Shown in pieces: positions 1 to 6,184 of a stretch of DNA of 8,570 nt. The notes under the pieces were generated by a model. That model had not been told where the DNA came from, ran no database searches, and was given only the letters and a program-made list of their open reading frames with translations. Numbering within the stretch: the stretch's first letter is position 1; every line of letters starts with the position of its first letter. Source of the DNA: an uncultured Altererythrobacter sp. GTDB taxonomy: Bacteria > Pseudomonadota > Alphaproteobacteria > Sphingomonadales > Sphingomonadaceae. The position numbers were made by a program, and so were the translations under genes. Location of the stretch: assembly GCA_946885545.1 (NCBI GenBank), contig CAMPGP010000075.1, forward strand, positions 1 to 8,570, read 5' to 3'.

Positions 1-756
1 CGGATCAATCCGCTTTCGGGCCTCAAGCGCATGTTCGGCCCGACCGGCTGGATCGAGATGGGCAAGGGCATCCTCAAGGTCCTGCTGTTGGGCGTGATCG
101 CCTGGTTCTGGGGCAGGGCCTGGCTCGACACGATCATGGGGCTGGGCAGCGGGAACCTGTCGCAGCAGCTCACCGCCGCCTGGGGCGCGGTGATTTCACT
201 GCTGTTCGCGCTTTCCGGCGGGCTGGTCGTGATCGCGCTGGTGGACGTGCCGATCCAGTGGCTGCGCCGCAACCAGCGGCTCAAGATGAGCCACCAGGAA
301 ATGCGCGACGAGCACAAGGAAAGCGAAGGCTCGCCCGAGGCCAAGTCGCATCGCCGCCAGCGCCAGCGCGAGATCGCGATGGGCGGCGTGGCGCATGCGA
401 TGCGCGAGGCGCAGTTCGTGCTGACCAACCCGACTCATTTCGCCGTCGCGATGATCTACGATCCGGACAAGGCCTCCGCGCCGATCGTGCTCGCCAAGGG
501 GCGCGGCGACAAGGCCGCTGCGATGAAGGAGCTGGCGCGCGAATACGGCGTGCCCATGCTCGAATACCCGCAGCTCGCCCGTTCGGTCTATTACACCACC
601 CGCGAGAACCAGACGATCCGCGAGGAACTCTACTCGGCGATCGCCTCGGTGCTGGCATTCGTGTTCTCGCTCAAGCGCGGCGAACATCGCCCTGCGCCCG
701 CGATCGACGTGCCGCTGGAACTGCGATTCGACGCCGATGGCCGTCTCGAGCCTTAA
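1..756 (+). CDS. flhB: Flagellar type III export protein FlhB, C-terminal part (5' truncated by window edge)
   Basis: FlhB is the inner-membrane export-gate component that switches the flagellar type III apparatus from rod/hook substrates to filament substrates. Codons are in frame from base 1, reading RINPLSGLKRMFGPTGWIE, the typical FlhB stretch between membrane segments, so the gene starts left of the window. Two hydrophobic segments follow (about bases 70-135 and 160-240), then a basic, charged linker (bases 265-375). The cytoplasmic domain carries the NPTH motif at bases 427-438, where this family cleaves itself between Asn and Pro. The rest of the cytoplasmic domain (AREYGVPMLEYPQLARSVYYTT) is well conserved. 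The reading continues about 35 residues past the usual core end. The gene is followed 30 bases later by fliD on the same strand, so the two are probably co-transcribed. The motif makes FlhB the clear call; a non-flagellar paralogue (SctU) is unlikely beside fliD and fliS. Confidence 0.96.
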   Translation, partial: RINPLSGLKRMFGPTGWIEMGKGILKVLLLGVIAWFWGRAWLDTIMGLGSGNLSQQLTAAWGAVISLLFALSGGLVVIALVDVPIQWLRRNQRLKMSHQEMRDEHKESEGSPEAKSHRRQRQREIAMGGVAHAMREAQFVLTNPTHFAVAMIYDPDKASAPIVLAKGRGDKAAAMKELAREYGVPMLEYPQLARSVYYTTRENQTIREELYSAIASVLAFVFSLKRGEHRPAPAIDVPLELRFDADGRLEP

Positions 757-786
757 GACCGGCCGCGCGAAGCCGTTCTCGAAAGC

Positions 787-2208
787 ATGAGCCAGGCATC
801 CTCCATAATCGCGGCACTGGGCGCGGGAAGCGGCGTCGACATGGCGGCGCTGGCAACCAATCTCGCCAACGCCCAGTTCGAGCTGCGCACCACGCGCCTG
901 GCGGAAAAGAGCGAGACGCTCGAGCGGCAGATCTCGGCCGCGTCCTCGATCAAGAACACGCTCTCGCTGCTTGCCGGAGCGCTGGGCGATCGCGTCCGCG
1001 CGGGCGACCTCGCCGTCACCCCGCAGATCGGCAACCCTTCGGTCGCGACGGCGACCAGCCCTACCGGGACGGCCGGATCGGGCACCTACACCCTCGAGGT
1101 CCTCTCGCTGGCGCGCAATCAGACGCTCGCCAGCACCGCCTTCGCCGATCCCCAGGCGGCGATCGGCGCGGGTTCGCTGACTTTCCGCTTCGGCGCGACC
1201 GACGGAACGGGCTTCACCGAGGACACCGGCCATGCGCCGCTTACGGTCGACATCGCCGAAGGCGCCACGCTCGACGACATCGCACGCGCCATTAACGGCA
1301 AGAATGCCGGTGTAACCGCCTACGTGGCACAGACGACGCAGGGCGCGCAGCTGGTATTCAAGGGGCCCGAAGGGGCGAACAACGGCTTCGTGATCGAAGC
1401 GACCGAGACGGCGGGGCTGGAAGGCCTTGCTGCGCTCGCATGGAATCCGGCTTCCGGCGGCGATCCCGCGCAGCTGATCGAAACCTCCGCCGACGCCCAG
1501 TTCGAGCTCGACGGTCTGGCGATGACCAGCGCCACCAACGATGTCGGCAAGGTCGCGCCGGGGCTCTCGCTCAACCTTACCGGAACCAATGCCGGGATGC
1601 CGACGACGATCGGTTTCCCGAGCCCGGTCAGCAATATCTCCACTGCGATGCAGGATCTCGTCAGCGCGCTCAACGAAGTCGCGGGCGAACTGAAGACCGC
1701 GACCGACCCGACGACCGGCGACCTGTCCCGCGATCCGGGCGCGCGCGCGCTCAAGCGCACGTTCTCGGGTCTCGCGGGCATGGTCGTCATGCCCAACGCT
1801 CCGGCAGACGCGCCGCGAACGCTGTCGGACCTCGGGCTCGCGATCGAGCGCGACGGCACGTTCCGGCTCGACACTGCACGGCTGCAGGCCTCGCTCGAAC
1901 GCGATCCGGGCGCCGTGGCGGCGATGTTCACCAACGGGCTCTACGGCGTCTATGCGACGTTCGACAAGGTCGCGCGCGAGGCATCGCAGACCGGCAATCC
2001 CGGCTCGCTCGCGGGGTCGGTCGCGCGCTACCAGGCGCAGTCGGCCGACATCACGGAACAGACCGACAAGCTCGCCGAACAGCAGGAACGGCTGCGCGCC
2101 ACGATGGTCGCACGCTTCGCCAAGGCCGAAACGCGGATCGGCGAATCCAAGTCCACGCTCTCGTTCCTGCAGTCGCAGATCGACGCGTGGAACGGCGGAA
2201 GAGACTGA
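787..2208 (+). CDS. fliD: Flagellar hook-associated protein 2 / filament cap FliD
   Basis: This 473-residue protein is the filament cap, which sits at the tip of the flagellum and folds incoming flagellin. The N-terminus (SIIAALGAGSGVDMAALATN) is the FliD N-terminal signature. Residues of about 97-185 (GTYTLEVLSLA... to DDIARAINGKNAGVTAYV) look like the flagellin-IN type repeat of the variable domains. The C-terminal domain (about 225-465) ends in a heptad-like helix with LAEQQERLRATMVARFAKAETRIGESKSTLSFLQSQ, as in other FliDs. The protein contains no cysteine, as is common for exported extracellular flagellar proteins. The start is the ATG at 787, which places the conserved N-terminus at residue 5; the ribosome binding site is weak (GAAAG). 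The stop lies one base before the fliS start, so the two genes are tightly coupled. Length is normal for the family. Confidence 0.95.
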   Translation: MSQASSIIAALGAGSGVDMAALATNLANAQFELRTTRLAEKSETLERQISAASSIKNTLSLLAGALGDRVRAGDLAVTPQIGNPSVATATSPTGTAGSGTYTLEVLSLARNQTLASTAFADPQAAIGAGSLTFRFGATDGTGFTEDTGHAPLTVDIAEGATLDDIARAINGKNAGVTAYVAQTTQGAQLVFKGPEGANNGFVIEATETAGLEGLAALAWNPASGGDPAQLIETSADAQFELDGLAMTSATNDVGKVAPGLSLNLTGTNAGMPTTIGFPSPVSNISTAMQDLVSALNEVAGELKTATDPTTGDLSRDPGARALKRTFSGLAGMVVMPNAPADAPRTLSDLGLAIERDGTFRLDTARLQASLERDPGAVAAMFTNGLYGVYATFDKVAREASQTGNPGSLAGSVARYQAQSADITEQTDKLAEQQERLRATMVARFAKAETRIGESKSTLSFLQSQIDAWNGGRD

Positions 2209-2209
2209 C

Positions 2210-2593
2210 ATGCTCGCGCTCACCGATCCGCACGAGGCCTATCGCCGCAGCTCGATCGACGCGCGCGTCCAGGGCGGCGATTCCGCAGCGTTGGTGCAGC
2301 TCTGCCTCGAACAGGCGATCGCGGGCCTCGGATCGGCGCTGTTCGCGCAGGAGCGGGGCGACGCCTCGCTGCGCAGCAAGGCGCTTACCCGCACGCTCAC
2401 GGCGATCACCGCGCTCGAGATGGGGGTCGATCGCAAGGCCCCGCTCGCCCAGGCTCTCCTCCAGATCTATGGCGCCGCGCGCCAGGCGGTGCTCGCCAGC
2501 GTAACCGATTTCAAGGGTGAGCTCCTCGCCTCGGTCCGCAGCGATTTCGTGGAGATCGAGGCGGCGCTTCGCAGTGCCGGTCAGCCGAGTTAG
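2210..2593 (+). CDS. fliS: Flagellar export chaperone FliS
   Basis: This 127-residue protein, small and mostly helical, fits FliS, the cytosolic chaperone that binds the C-terminus of flagellin and keeps it unpolymerised until export. Visible family features are the N-terminal AYRRSSIDARVQ segment, a long helix (ALVQLCLEQAIAGLGSALFAQERGD), the region KALTRTLTAITALEMGVD, and a last helix around residues 95-122. Sequence identity to textbook FliS looks low, so position directly after fliD adds weight. The ATG at 2210 is preceded by a good ribosome binding site (GGAAGAG, 2197-2203), which lies inside the end of fliD. A longer reading frame upstream exists but overlaps fliD and is not used. It is the last gene of the flagellar run in this window. 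Confidence 0.9.
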   Translation: MLALTDPHEAYRRSSIDARVQGGDSAALVQLCLEQAIAGLGSALFAQERGDASLRSKALTRTLTAITALEMGVDRKAPLAQALLQIYGAARQAVLASVTDFKGELLASVRSDFVEIEAALRSAGQPS

Positions 2594-2612
2594 CCGTAAC
2601 GTCAATCGGCTC

Positions 2613-2630
2613 GCCCGACCCTGTTCGGGC
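2613..2630 (+). terminator. Possible weak hairpin after fliS
   Basis: GCCCGA (2613-2618) and TCGGGC (2625-2630) form a perfect 6-bp stem with a 6-base loop, 19 bases after the fliS stop. There is no T-run after it, so an intrinsic terminator is doubtful; it may only be a transcript-end or processing hairpin. The right arm overlaps a larger alternative pairing, GGCCCC (2628-2633) with GGGGCC (2654-2659). Confidence 0.25.
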
Positions 2631-2635
2631 CCCGC

Positions 2636-2670
2636 ATTAACCATTGCGATAATGGGGCCAATGGGTTAAT
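2636..2670. promoter_or_regulatory. Candidate CtrA-type inverted half-site pair
   Basis: ATTAACCATTG (2636-2646) and CAATGGGTTAAT (2659-2670) are an inverted repeat with a single extra G in the right arm. Each arm carries a sequence like the CtrA half-site TTAACCAT known from Caulobacter and relatives: TTAACCAT at 2637-2644 on the plus strand, and TTAACCCAT at 2661-2669 on the minus strand. The site is an AT-rich island in GC-rich DNA, between the flagellar genes and the regulator gene. CtrA commonly controls flagellar genes in alphaproteobacteria, so an operator is plausible. The classical full site (TTAA-N7-TTAA) is not present. The dyad could alternatively act as an RNA hairpin. Confidence 0.4.
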
Positions 2671-2795
2671 CGCGCGCATTCGAACGGGGGTTTGAATGGG
2701 GTTAGGCGTGCAGGTCGTCTGCATCGGCCCTTCGCGGCTAGGCCGTGGCGGTCCCGTGTGACGGACGGGAAATCAGATTCTGTGGCCTTTTCACG

Positions 2796-3431
2796 ATGCA
2801 GATGAATGACATCGCGGGCAGCGTGTCCGTGCATGTAATCGATTTCGACTCGCGACGCCGCGCCGAAATCTCGCGCGACCTCATGGCGCGCGACGTTCAT
2901 GCCGAGATTTACGAGGATGCCGCGGAATTCCTTCGCATCCTGCCGGCCAGCGGGGCCGTGCTGCTGGTGGAAGACCCGAAGGCCGGTGGCCTGTCGCAGC
3001 TGCTCGAAGGGGTTCGCGCGCGTGGGCGCTATTACCCGGTGTCGGTCTATTCCGACGCGCCGCGGCCCGAATGCGTGGTGCGCGCGATGCGCGAGGGCGC
3101 GATCGACTATCTGGCCTGGCCTTTCGACGCTGCGCTGCTGGCGGGATCGCTCGTGCGGCTCGGCGAGGAAGGCGATCGCAGGCGCAAGGTCGAACTCGCC
3201 AAGGCGGAAGCCAAGGCCTCGGTCGGCCAGCTGACCGGGCGCGAACACGACGTGCTGGTCTCGCTGCTGCACGGCAACTCGACGAAGCAGATCGCCGCGG
3301 AGCTCGATCTCAGCCCGCGCACGGTCGAGATCTACCGCAAGAACGTGATGCGCAAGCTCGATGCCAAATCGGCCTCCGAAGCCGTGCGTATCGGCATCTA
3401 TGCCGACCTTTGGGAGCTTCCCGTTCCCTGA
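2796..3431 (+). CDS. FixJ/NarL-like regulator with atypical receiver and LuxR-type HTH
   Basis: This is a 211-residue transcription regulator. Residues of about 10-125 fold like a response-regulator receiver (VSVHVIDFDSRRR at the start, VVRAMREGAIDYLAWPFD near the end). Residues 146-205 are a LuxR/GerE helix-turn-helix: LTGREHDVLVSLLHGNSTKQIAAELDLSPRTVEIYRKNVMRKL. The helix-turn-helix looks fully functional. The receiver does not: the phospho-acceptor region reads VEDPKAGG (from residue 58) with a shortened loop, and the conserved Lys before Pro is Trp108. Only a partial acidic pair (D16, D18) and a Ser (S86) at the Thr/Ser position remain. It may therefore work without phosphorylation. The ATG at 2796 is chosen because the receiver begins just after it; ATG 2802 or GTG 2745 are alternatives, and none has a strong ribosome binding site. 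Position after flagellar genes hints at a motility-related role, but the target is unknown. Confidence 0.85.
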   Translation: MQMNDIAGSVSVHVIDFDSRRRAEISRDLMARDVHAEIYEDAAEFLRILPASGAVLLVEDPKAGGLSQLLEGVRARGRYYPVSVYSDAPRPECVVRAMREGAIDYLAWPFDAALLAGSLVRLGEEGDRRRKVELAKAEAKASVGQLTGREHDVLVSLLHGNSTKQIAAELDLSPRTVEIYRKNVMRKLDAKSASEAVRIGIYADLWELPVP

Positions 3432-3841
3432 TCGGGCCACTGCGGCGCCAGCGCCAGCATGAAGCGGGTCCAGGCCTGCAGCAGCGCCAGCGCCGGGCTC
3501 TCTTCCGTCGCCTCGGCCTCCTTCGCGTCGCCGTCGAGCCAAACCCGCGCGGTGGCCATGCCGCTCGCGCTCCGGGCAAGCACTTCGCACGACAGCGCGG
3601 TGCCGACCAGCGCGGTGGCCGCGGCCTCGAACGCGGAGCGCTCGATCAGGGCCTCGAAGGCCTGTTCGTCGGGGCCGCAGCGGACAATGGTGGAATAGGG
3701 CGGCGGAGCGAGCCGGGCGAGATGATGCGCGATCCTCAGGCTGTTGGCCAGCGGCGCGCCCATCGCAGTCCATGCCGAAAGCCGGGCCAGGCTTTCAAAC
3801 CAGGTCAACGCATCGAGGTAATCCTGTTCGCGCCGCTGCAT
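3398..3841 (-). CDS. Hypothetical protein, 147 residues, unrecognised
   Basis: I do not recognise this family. The minus-strand frame has natural codon use for this genome (G/C at third positions, common GCG, CTG, GCC), and the deduced protein looks real: mostly helical, alanine-rich, cytosolic, with no signal peptide or membrane segment. Landmarks are MQRREQDYLDALTWFESLARLSAWTAM at the N-terminus, the run APPPYSTIVRCGPDEQAFEALIERSAFEAAATALVGTALSCEVLAR in the middle, and LALLQAWTRFMLALAPQWP near the C-terminus. The ATG at 3841 is preferred over ATG 3931, because the 30 extra residues are proline- and arginine-rich and look like translated intergenic DNA. No good ribosome binding site is seen; instead a GC-rich hairpin lies just upstream. 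Its last 34 bases overlap the end of the regulator gene tail-to-tail. The function cannot be inferred from the sequence. Confidence 0.7.
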   Translation of the reverse strand: MQRREQDYLDALTWFESLARLSAWTAMGAPLANSLRIAHHLARLAPPPYSTIVRCGPDEQAFEALIERSAFEAAATALVGTALSCEVLARSASGMATARVWLDGDAKEAEATEESPALALLQAWTRFMLALAPQWPDQGTGSSQRSA

Positions 3842-3847
3842 GGGGTT

Positions 3848-3869
3848 GGCCCCACTTCGATCCGGGGCC
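3848..3869 (-). repeat. GC-rich hairpin just upstream of the minus-strand gene
   Basis: GGCCCC (3848-3853) and GGGGCC (3864-3869) pair perfectly around a 10-base loop. Read on the minus strand, the stem ends 6 bases before the ATG at 3841, over the place where a ribosome binding site would sit. Immediately beside it is a second small dyad, CCGGT-ATAC-ACCGG (3868-3881), so the two cannot form fully at once. A role in translation control of the orphan gene is possible but not shown. Confidence 0.35.
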
Positions 3870-3972
3870 GGTATACACCGGATGGGGTCGGCGGGGAATC
3901 CTAGGAATAGTACCTGCCAGGTGGTCGCCATCCCATATCAGCGCGGCGGGATCCGGATCGCGCACTCGAGCT

Positions 3973-3992
3973 GGAGTTTCATGGGAAACTCC
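3973..3992. repeat. Perfect 8-bp inverted repeat in the divergent intergenic region
   Basis: GGAGTTTC (3973-3980) and GAAACTCC (3985-3992) are exact inverse complements around a 4-base loop (ATGG). It lies between the divergent genes starting at 3841 (minus) and 4109 (plus). There is no T-run on either side, so an intrinsic terminator is unlikely; an operator or a structured leader element is more likely. The rest of the 267-base gap shows no gene, tRNA-like fold or coding frame that I can support. Confidence 0.5.
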
Positions 3993-4043
3993 CTCCCGCT
4001 CGTCTGGCAGAGGCTTGGCAGCGCGCCCGGTGTGAGGCAACGG

Positions 4044-4061
4044 GTGTCACGCGTGCGTCAC
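4044..4061 (+). promoter_or_regulatory. Candidate PHO box upstream of the PhoX-family gene
   Basis: GTGTCAC (4044-4050), a 4-base spacer, and GCGTCAC (4055-4061) form a direct repeat with an 11-base period. This is the 7-4-7 layout of the PhoB binding site (consensus CTGTCAT twice), with the TGTCA/GTCA core kept. A possible extended -10, TGCTATCGC, starts at 4064, so the repeat occupies the -35 place as expected for a PhoB-activated promoter. The spacer is GC-rich, unlike the classical box. It ends 47 bases before the ATG of the PhoX-like gene. Confidence 0.4.
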
Positions 4062-4108
4062 GCTGCTATCGCATCGCGGTGCGACGCCACTTGCAGGAGT
4101 TTTCGACC

Positions 4109-5434
4109 ATGCCCGCCACTTTCGCCGCTGATCGCCGTACGTTCCTCGCCGCCACAGGCAGTGCATTTGCCGCGCTTGCGGCGAGCGGGTGTTCGACGAC
4201 GATGGCGGGCGCGCAGCGGGCCTCGGCCGGTTACGGCCCGCTCGTGCCCGACCCGGCGGGAGTGATGGACCTGCCCGACGGGTTTTCCTATCGCGTCATC
4301 TCCAGCCTCGGAAATGCCATGAGCGACGGTTTCACCGTGCCCGACGCGGCCGACGGCATGGGCTGCTTCGACCTCGGCAACGGCAAGATCGCGCTCGTCC
4401 GCAACCACGAACTCGTGCCGGGCAAGGACGGCGGCGGGGTGACCGGCCCGGCCTACGACACCGTCGCGCGCAGCCTGGTGCCGCTTCCTGGCGGAACGAC
4501 CACGCTGGTGCTCGATGCCGAGACGCTCGCAGTTGAGAAGGAATACCGCTCGCTCGCGGGCACGATCCGCAATTGCGCGGGCGGCGTGACCCCGTGGGGC
4601 AGCTGGCTGACCTGCGAGGAAGCCCCGGTGCGCGCCGACGGGCGTATCAACAAGGATCACGGCTACACCTTCGAAGTGCCTGCCGATGCGCCGGGCCTGG
4701 TCGATCCGGTACCGCTGAAGGCGATGGGCCGCTTCAATCACGAGGCCGCCTGCGTCGATCCGGCGACCGGCATCGTCTACCAGACCGAGGATCGCGACGA
4801 CAGCCTGCTCTACCGCTTCATTCCGAACGTGCGCGGCAAGCTCGCCGAGGGCGGCAAGCTCCAGGCACTGGCGATCGTCGATGCGCCCGCCGACACCCGC
4901 AACTTCGAAGGTGCGCCGATGCCGGTCGGCGCCTGGGCCGAAGTTCGCTGGGTCGATCTCGACGACGTCGAGGCGCCGGAAGACGACCTTCGCATACGCG
5001 GCGCGGCTGCCGGCGCGGCGCTCTTTGCGCGCGGCGAAGGCATGCACATGGGCGAGGGCGAGCTCTACTTCTGTTGCACCAGCGGCGGGGCGGCCAAGCT
5101 GGGCCAGATATTCCGTCTCGCGCCGGGCCGGGACGGGGCGGCGGACCGGTTGCAGCTGTTCTTCGAATCGACCAGCCCCGATCAGTTCAACTACGGCGAC
5201 AACCTGACCGTCGGGCCCAACGGGCACCTCGTGGTGTGCGAGGACCAGTACACAGAGGTGGTCGAGAACCACTTGCGGGGGATCACCCCCGAAGGCGTCG
5301 CCTACCCGCTCGCGTTCCTGCACATGCAGACCGAATGGGCCGGCGCCTGCTTCTCGCCCGACGGCGAGACGATGTTCGTCAACGCTTACAGCCCGACGCG
5401 CACATTCGCCATCAAGGGGCCGTGGATCGCCTAG
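4109..5434 (+). CDS. Tat-exported PhoX/DUF839-family protein (putative alkaline phosphatase)
   Basis: This 441-residue protein belongs to the PhoX-type (DUF839) beta-propeller family, which includes calcium/iron-dependent alkaline phosphatases acting in the periplasm. The N-terminus is a twin-arginine signal (DRRTFLAATGSAFAALAASGC, twin Arg at 9-10). Cys28 follows ASG, so a Tat lipoprotein is possible, though Ala at -3 is a weak lipobox. Conserved family blocks are NCAGGVTPWGSWLTCEE (155-171; the Cys and Glu positions match metal-site residues of the family), RFNHEAACVDPATG (208 on), FNYGDNL (360-366), VCEDQ (376-380) and a C-terminal TEWAGACFSPDGETMFVN. It is shorter than the classical Pseudomonas PhoX, so its substrate may differ. 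The ATG at 4109 has an AGGAG site (4095-4099). A possible PHO box lies upstream, fitting a phosphate-starvation role. Confidence 0.87.
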   Translation: MPATFAADRRTFLAATGSAFAALAASGCSTTMAGAQRASAGYGPLVPDPAGVMDLPDGFSYRVISSLGNAMSDGFTVPDAADGMGCFDLGNGKIALVRNHELVPGKDGGGVTGPAYDTVARSLVPLPGGTTTLVLDAETLAVEKEYRSLAGTIRNCAGGVTPWGSWLTCEEAPVRADGRINKDHGYTFEVPADAPGLVDPVPLKAMGRFNHEAACVDPATGIVYQTEDRDDSLLYRFIPNVRGKLAEGGKLQALAIVDAPADTRNFEGAPMPVGAWAEVRWVDLDDVEAPEDDLRIRGAAAGAALFARGEGMHMGEGELYFCCTSGGAAKLGQIFRLAPGRDGAADRLQLFFESTSPDQFNYGDNLTVGPNGHLVVCEDQYTEVVENHLRGITPEGVAYPLAFLHMQTEWAGACFSPDGETMFVNAYSPTRTFAIKGPWIA

Positions 5435-5449
5435 CCGGCCGGTTTCAGG

Positions 5450-5478
5450 CGTACCGGTCTCCTCCGGTGCGGTTTCCT
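5450..5478 (+). terminator. Possible intrinsic terminator after the PhoX-like gene
   Basis: An 8-bp stem (5450-5457 with 5464-5471, including one T-G pair) closes a TCTCCT loop and is followed by the short pyrimidine run GTTTCCTC. It starts 15 bases after the stop codon. The T-tract is weak, so termination may be partial and some transcription may reach the downstream membrane-protein gene. Confidence 0.4.
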
Positions 5479-5523
5479 CGATGGTCGCTTGCCGACGCCT
5501 CGCTCTGCCCGCATGATCGGCGC

Positions 5524-6087
5524 ATGTCTTCGCTCTTCTTCGCCTTCATCGCGGTCCTGCTCGGCACGGTCGGCAGCCGCGACCAATTGATCGTCGCGCA
5601 TTTTTCGAGTGCTTCCCGGCGCGGTCCGGGCATACTCGTGGCCGCGATCGTCAGCGCGGCGCTCTCGGCGATGGCAATGGCGCTCGCGGGGCAGGTGATT
5701 GCGGGCCTGCTGCCCGGGCCGGGCAAGACCATGCTGGTCGCGATCGCGCTGATCTTTGCCGCGATCGAGCTTGCCTGGCCGGCGCGCTACCGGGCGCCGG
5801 AGGAACCGACCCAGTCGCTCGCCGCGATCGTGATCGTGCTGATGGCGCGCCAGTTCGGCGACGGCGCGCGCTTCCTCGTCTTTGCGATCGCCGCGGCGAC
5901 GGGGGCCCCGCTGCTCGCCGGAGTCGGTGGGGCGATCGGCGGTGCGCTCGCGCTCGCCGCGGCGTGGGCCGCCGGCGAATCGGGCATGACGCGCACCCCG
6001 TTGCGCGCCACGAGGCTTGCGCTCGCCGCGGTCTCGCTGGGGCTCGCCGTGACGCTCGGGCTGAACGCGAGGGGGATAATTACGTAA
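5524..6087 (+). CDS. Small polytopic membrane protein, degenerate UPF0016/GDT1-like
   Basis: This 187-residue protein is almost entirely hydrophobic, with about six predicted membrane segments in two halves. Each half resembles the UPF0016/GDT1 (TMEM165) cation transporter family, whose halves each carry an E-x-G-D-K/R-T/S motif that binds Mn/Ca. Here the first motif position reads T15-V-G-S-R-D followed by QLIVAHFS, and the second reads Q110-F-G-D-G-A followed by RFLVFAIAA. The surrounding pattern is kept, but both glutamates and most polar residues are gone. It may thus be a non-transporting or altered-specificity paralogue. The ATG at 5524 is chosen because the first helix begins there; no strong ribosome binding site is seen. 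The frame is open far upstream, but that part is a shadow of the preceding gene. The family assignment rests on pattern only; an unrelated small membrane protein is the alternative. Confidence 0.62.
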   Translation: MSSLFFAFIAVLLGTVGSRDQLIVAHFSSASRRGPGILVAAIVSAALSAMAMALAGQVIAGLLPGPGKTMLVAIALIFAAIELAWPARYRAPEEPTQSLAAIVIVLMARQFGDGARFLVFAIAAATGAPLLAGVGGAIGGALALAAAWAAGESGMTRTPLRATRLALAAVSLGLAVTLGLNARGIIT

Positions 6088-6123
6088 TCGACCGAGACGA
6101 TCATTGAGATAAGAAGTTGCAGC

Positions 6124-6148
6124 GAAACCGATTGTCGACTGACCCGTT
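6124..6148 (+). promoter_or_regulatory. Candidate EcfG (general stress sigma factor) promoter of dps
   Basis: GAAAC (6124-6128), 16 bases, then CGTT (6145-6148) match the alphaproteobacterial EcfG promoter pattern GGAAC-N16/17-CGTT with one mismatch in the -35. A start site about 7 bases later would give a leader of roughly 30 nt, containing the strong ribosome binding site at 6173-6179. A small dyad, GTTCG-AAATA-CGAAC (6146-6160), overlaps the -10 end and could bind another regulator. Dps is a typical general-stress target, which fits. Confidence 0.45.
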
Positions 6149-6184
6149 CGAAATACGAACATTCATTCCTGCAAGGAGGGACCC

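Noticed and set aside
196..2223. Very long open frame (675 codons) on the minus strand opposite flhB and fliD
   Set aside because: It is Arg/Ala/Gly/His-rich with no recognisable domain, and lies opposite clear flhB and fliD genes; long antisense frames are expected in such GC-rich DNA.
2696..2761. 21-codon plus-strand frame (MGLGVQVVCIGPSRLGRGGPV) ahead of the regulator, considered as a leader peptide
   Set aside because: No ribosome binding site, no attenuator-like run of a single amino acid, and no paired terminator.
2637..3773. 378-codon minus-strand frame opposite the regulator
   Set aside because: Low-complexity Arg-rich translation with no motif, opposite a clear LuxR-type gene and in a different frame from the orphan gene.
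3842..3931. Upstream ATG (3931) extending the orphan gene by 30 residues
   Set aside because: The extension is Pro/Arg-rich and covers intergenic dyads; it does not resemble the rest of the protein.
3842..4108. tRNA, small RNA or small gene in the divergent gap
   Set aside because: No cloverleaf, T-loop motif or credible coding frame could be found; only the dyads and the PHO-box-like repeat stand out.
4058..5323. 421-codon minus-strand frame opposite the PhoX-like gene
   Set aside because: The plus-strand protein has conserved family blocks throughout; the antisense translation has none.
4573..5523. Upstream extension of the membrane-protein frame
   Set aside because: This part is a frame-shifted shadow of the PhoX-like gene, Arg-rich and without hydrophobic segments.
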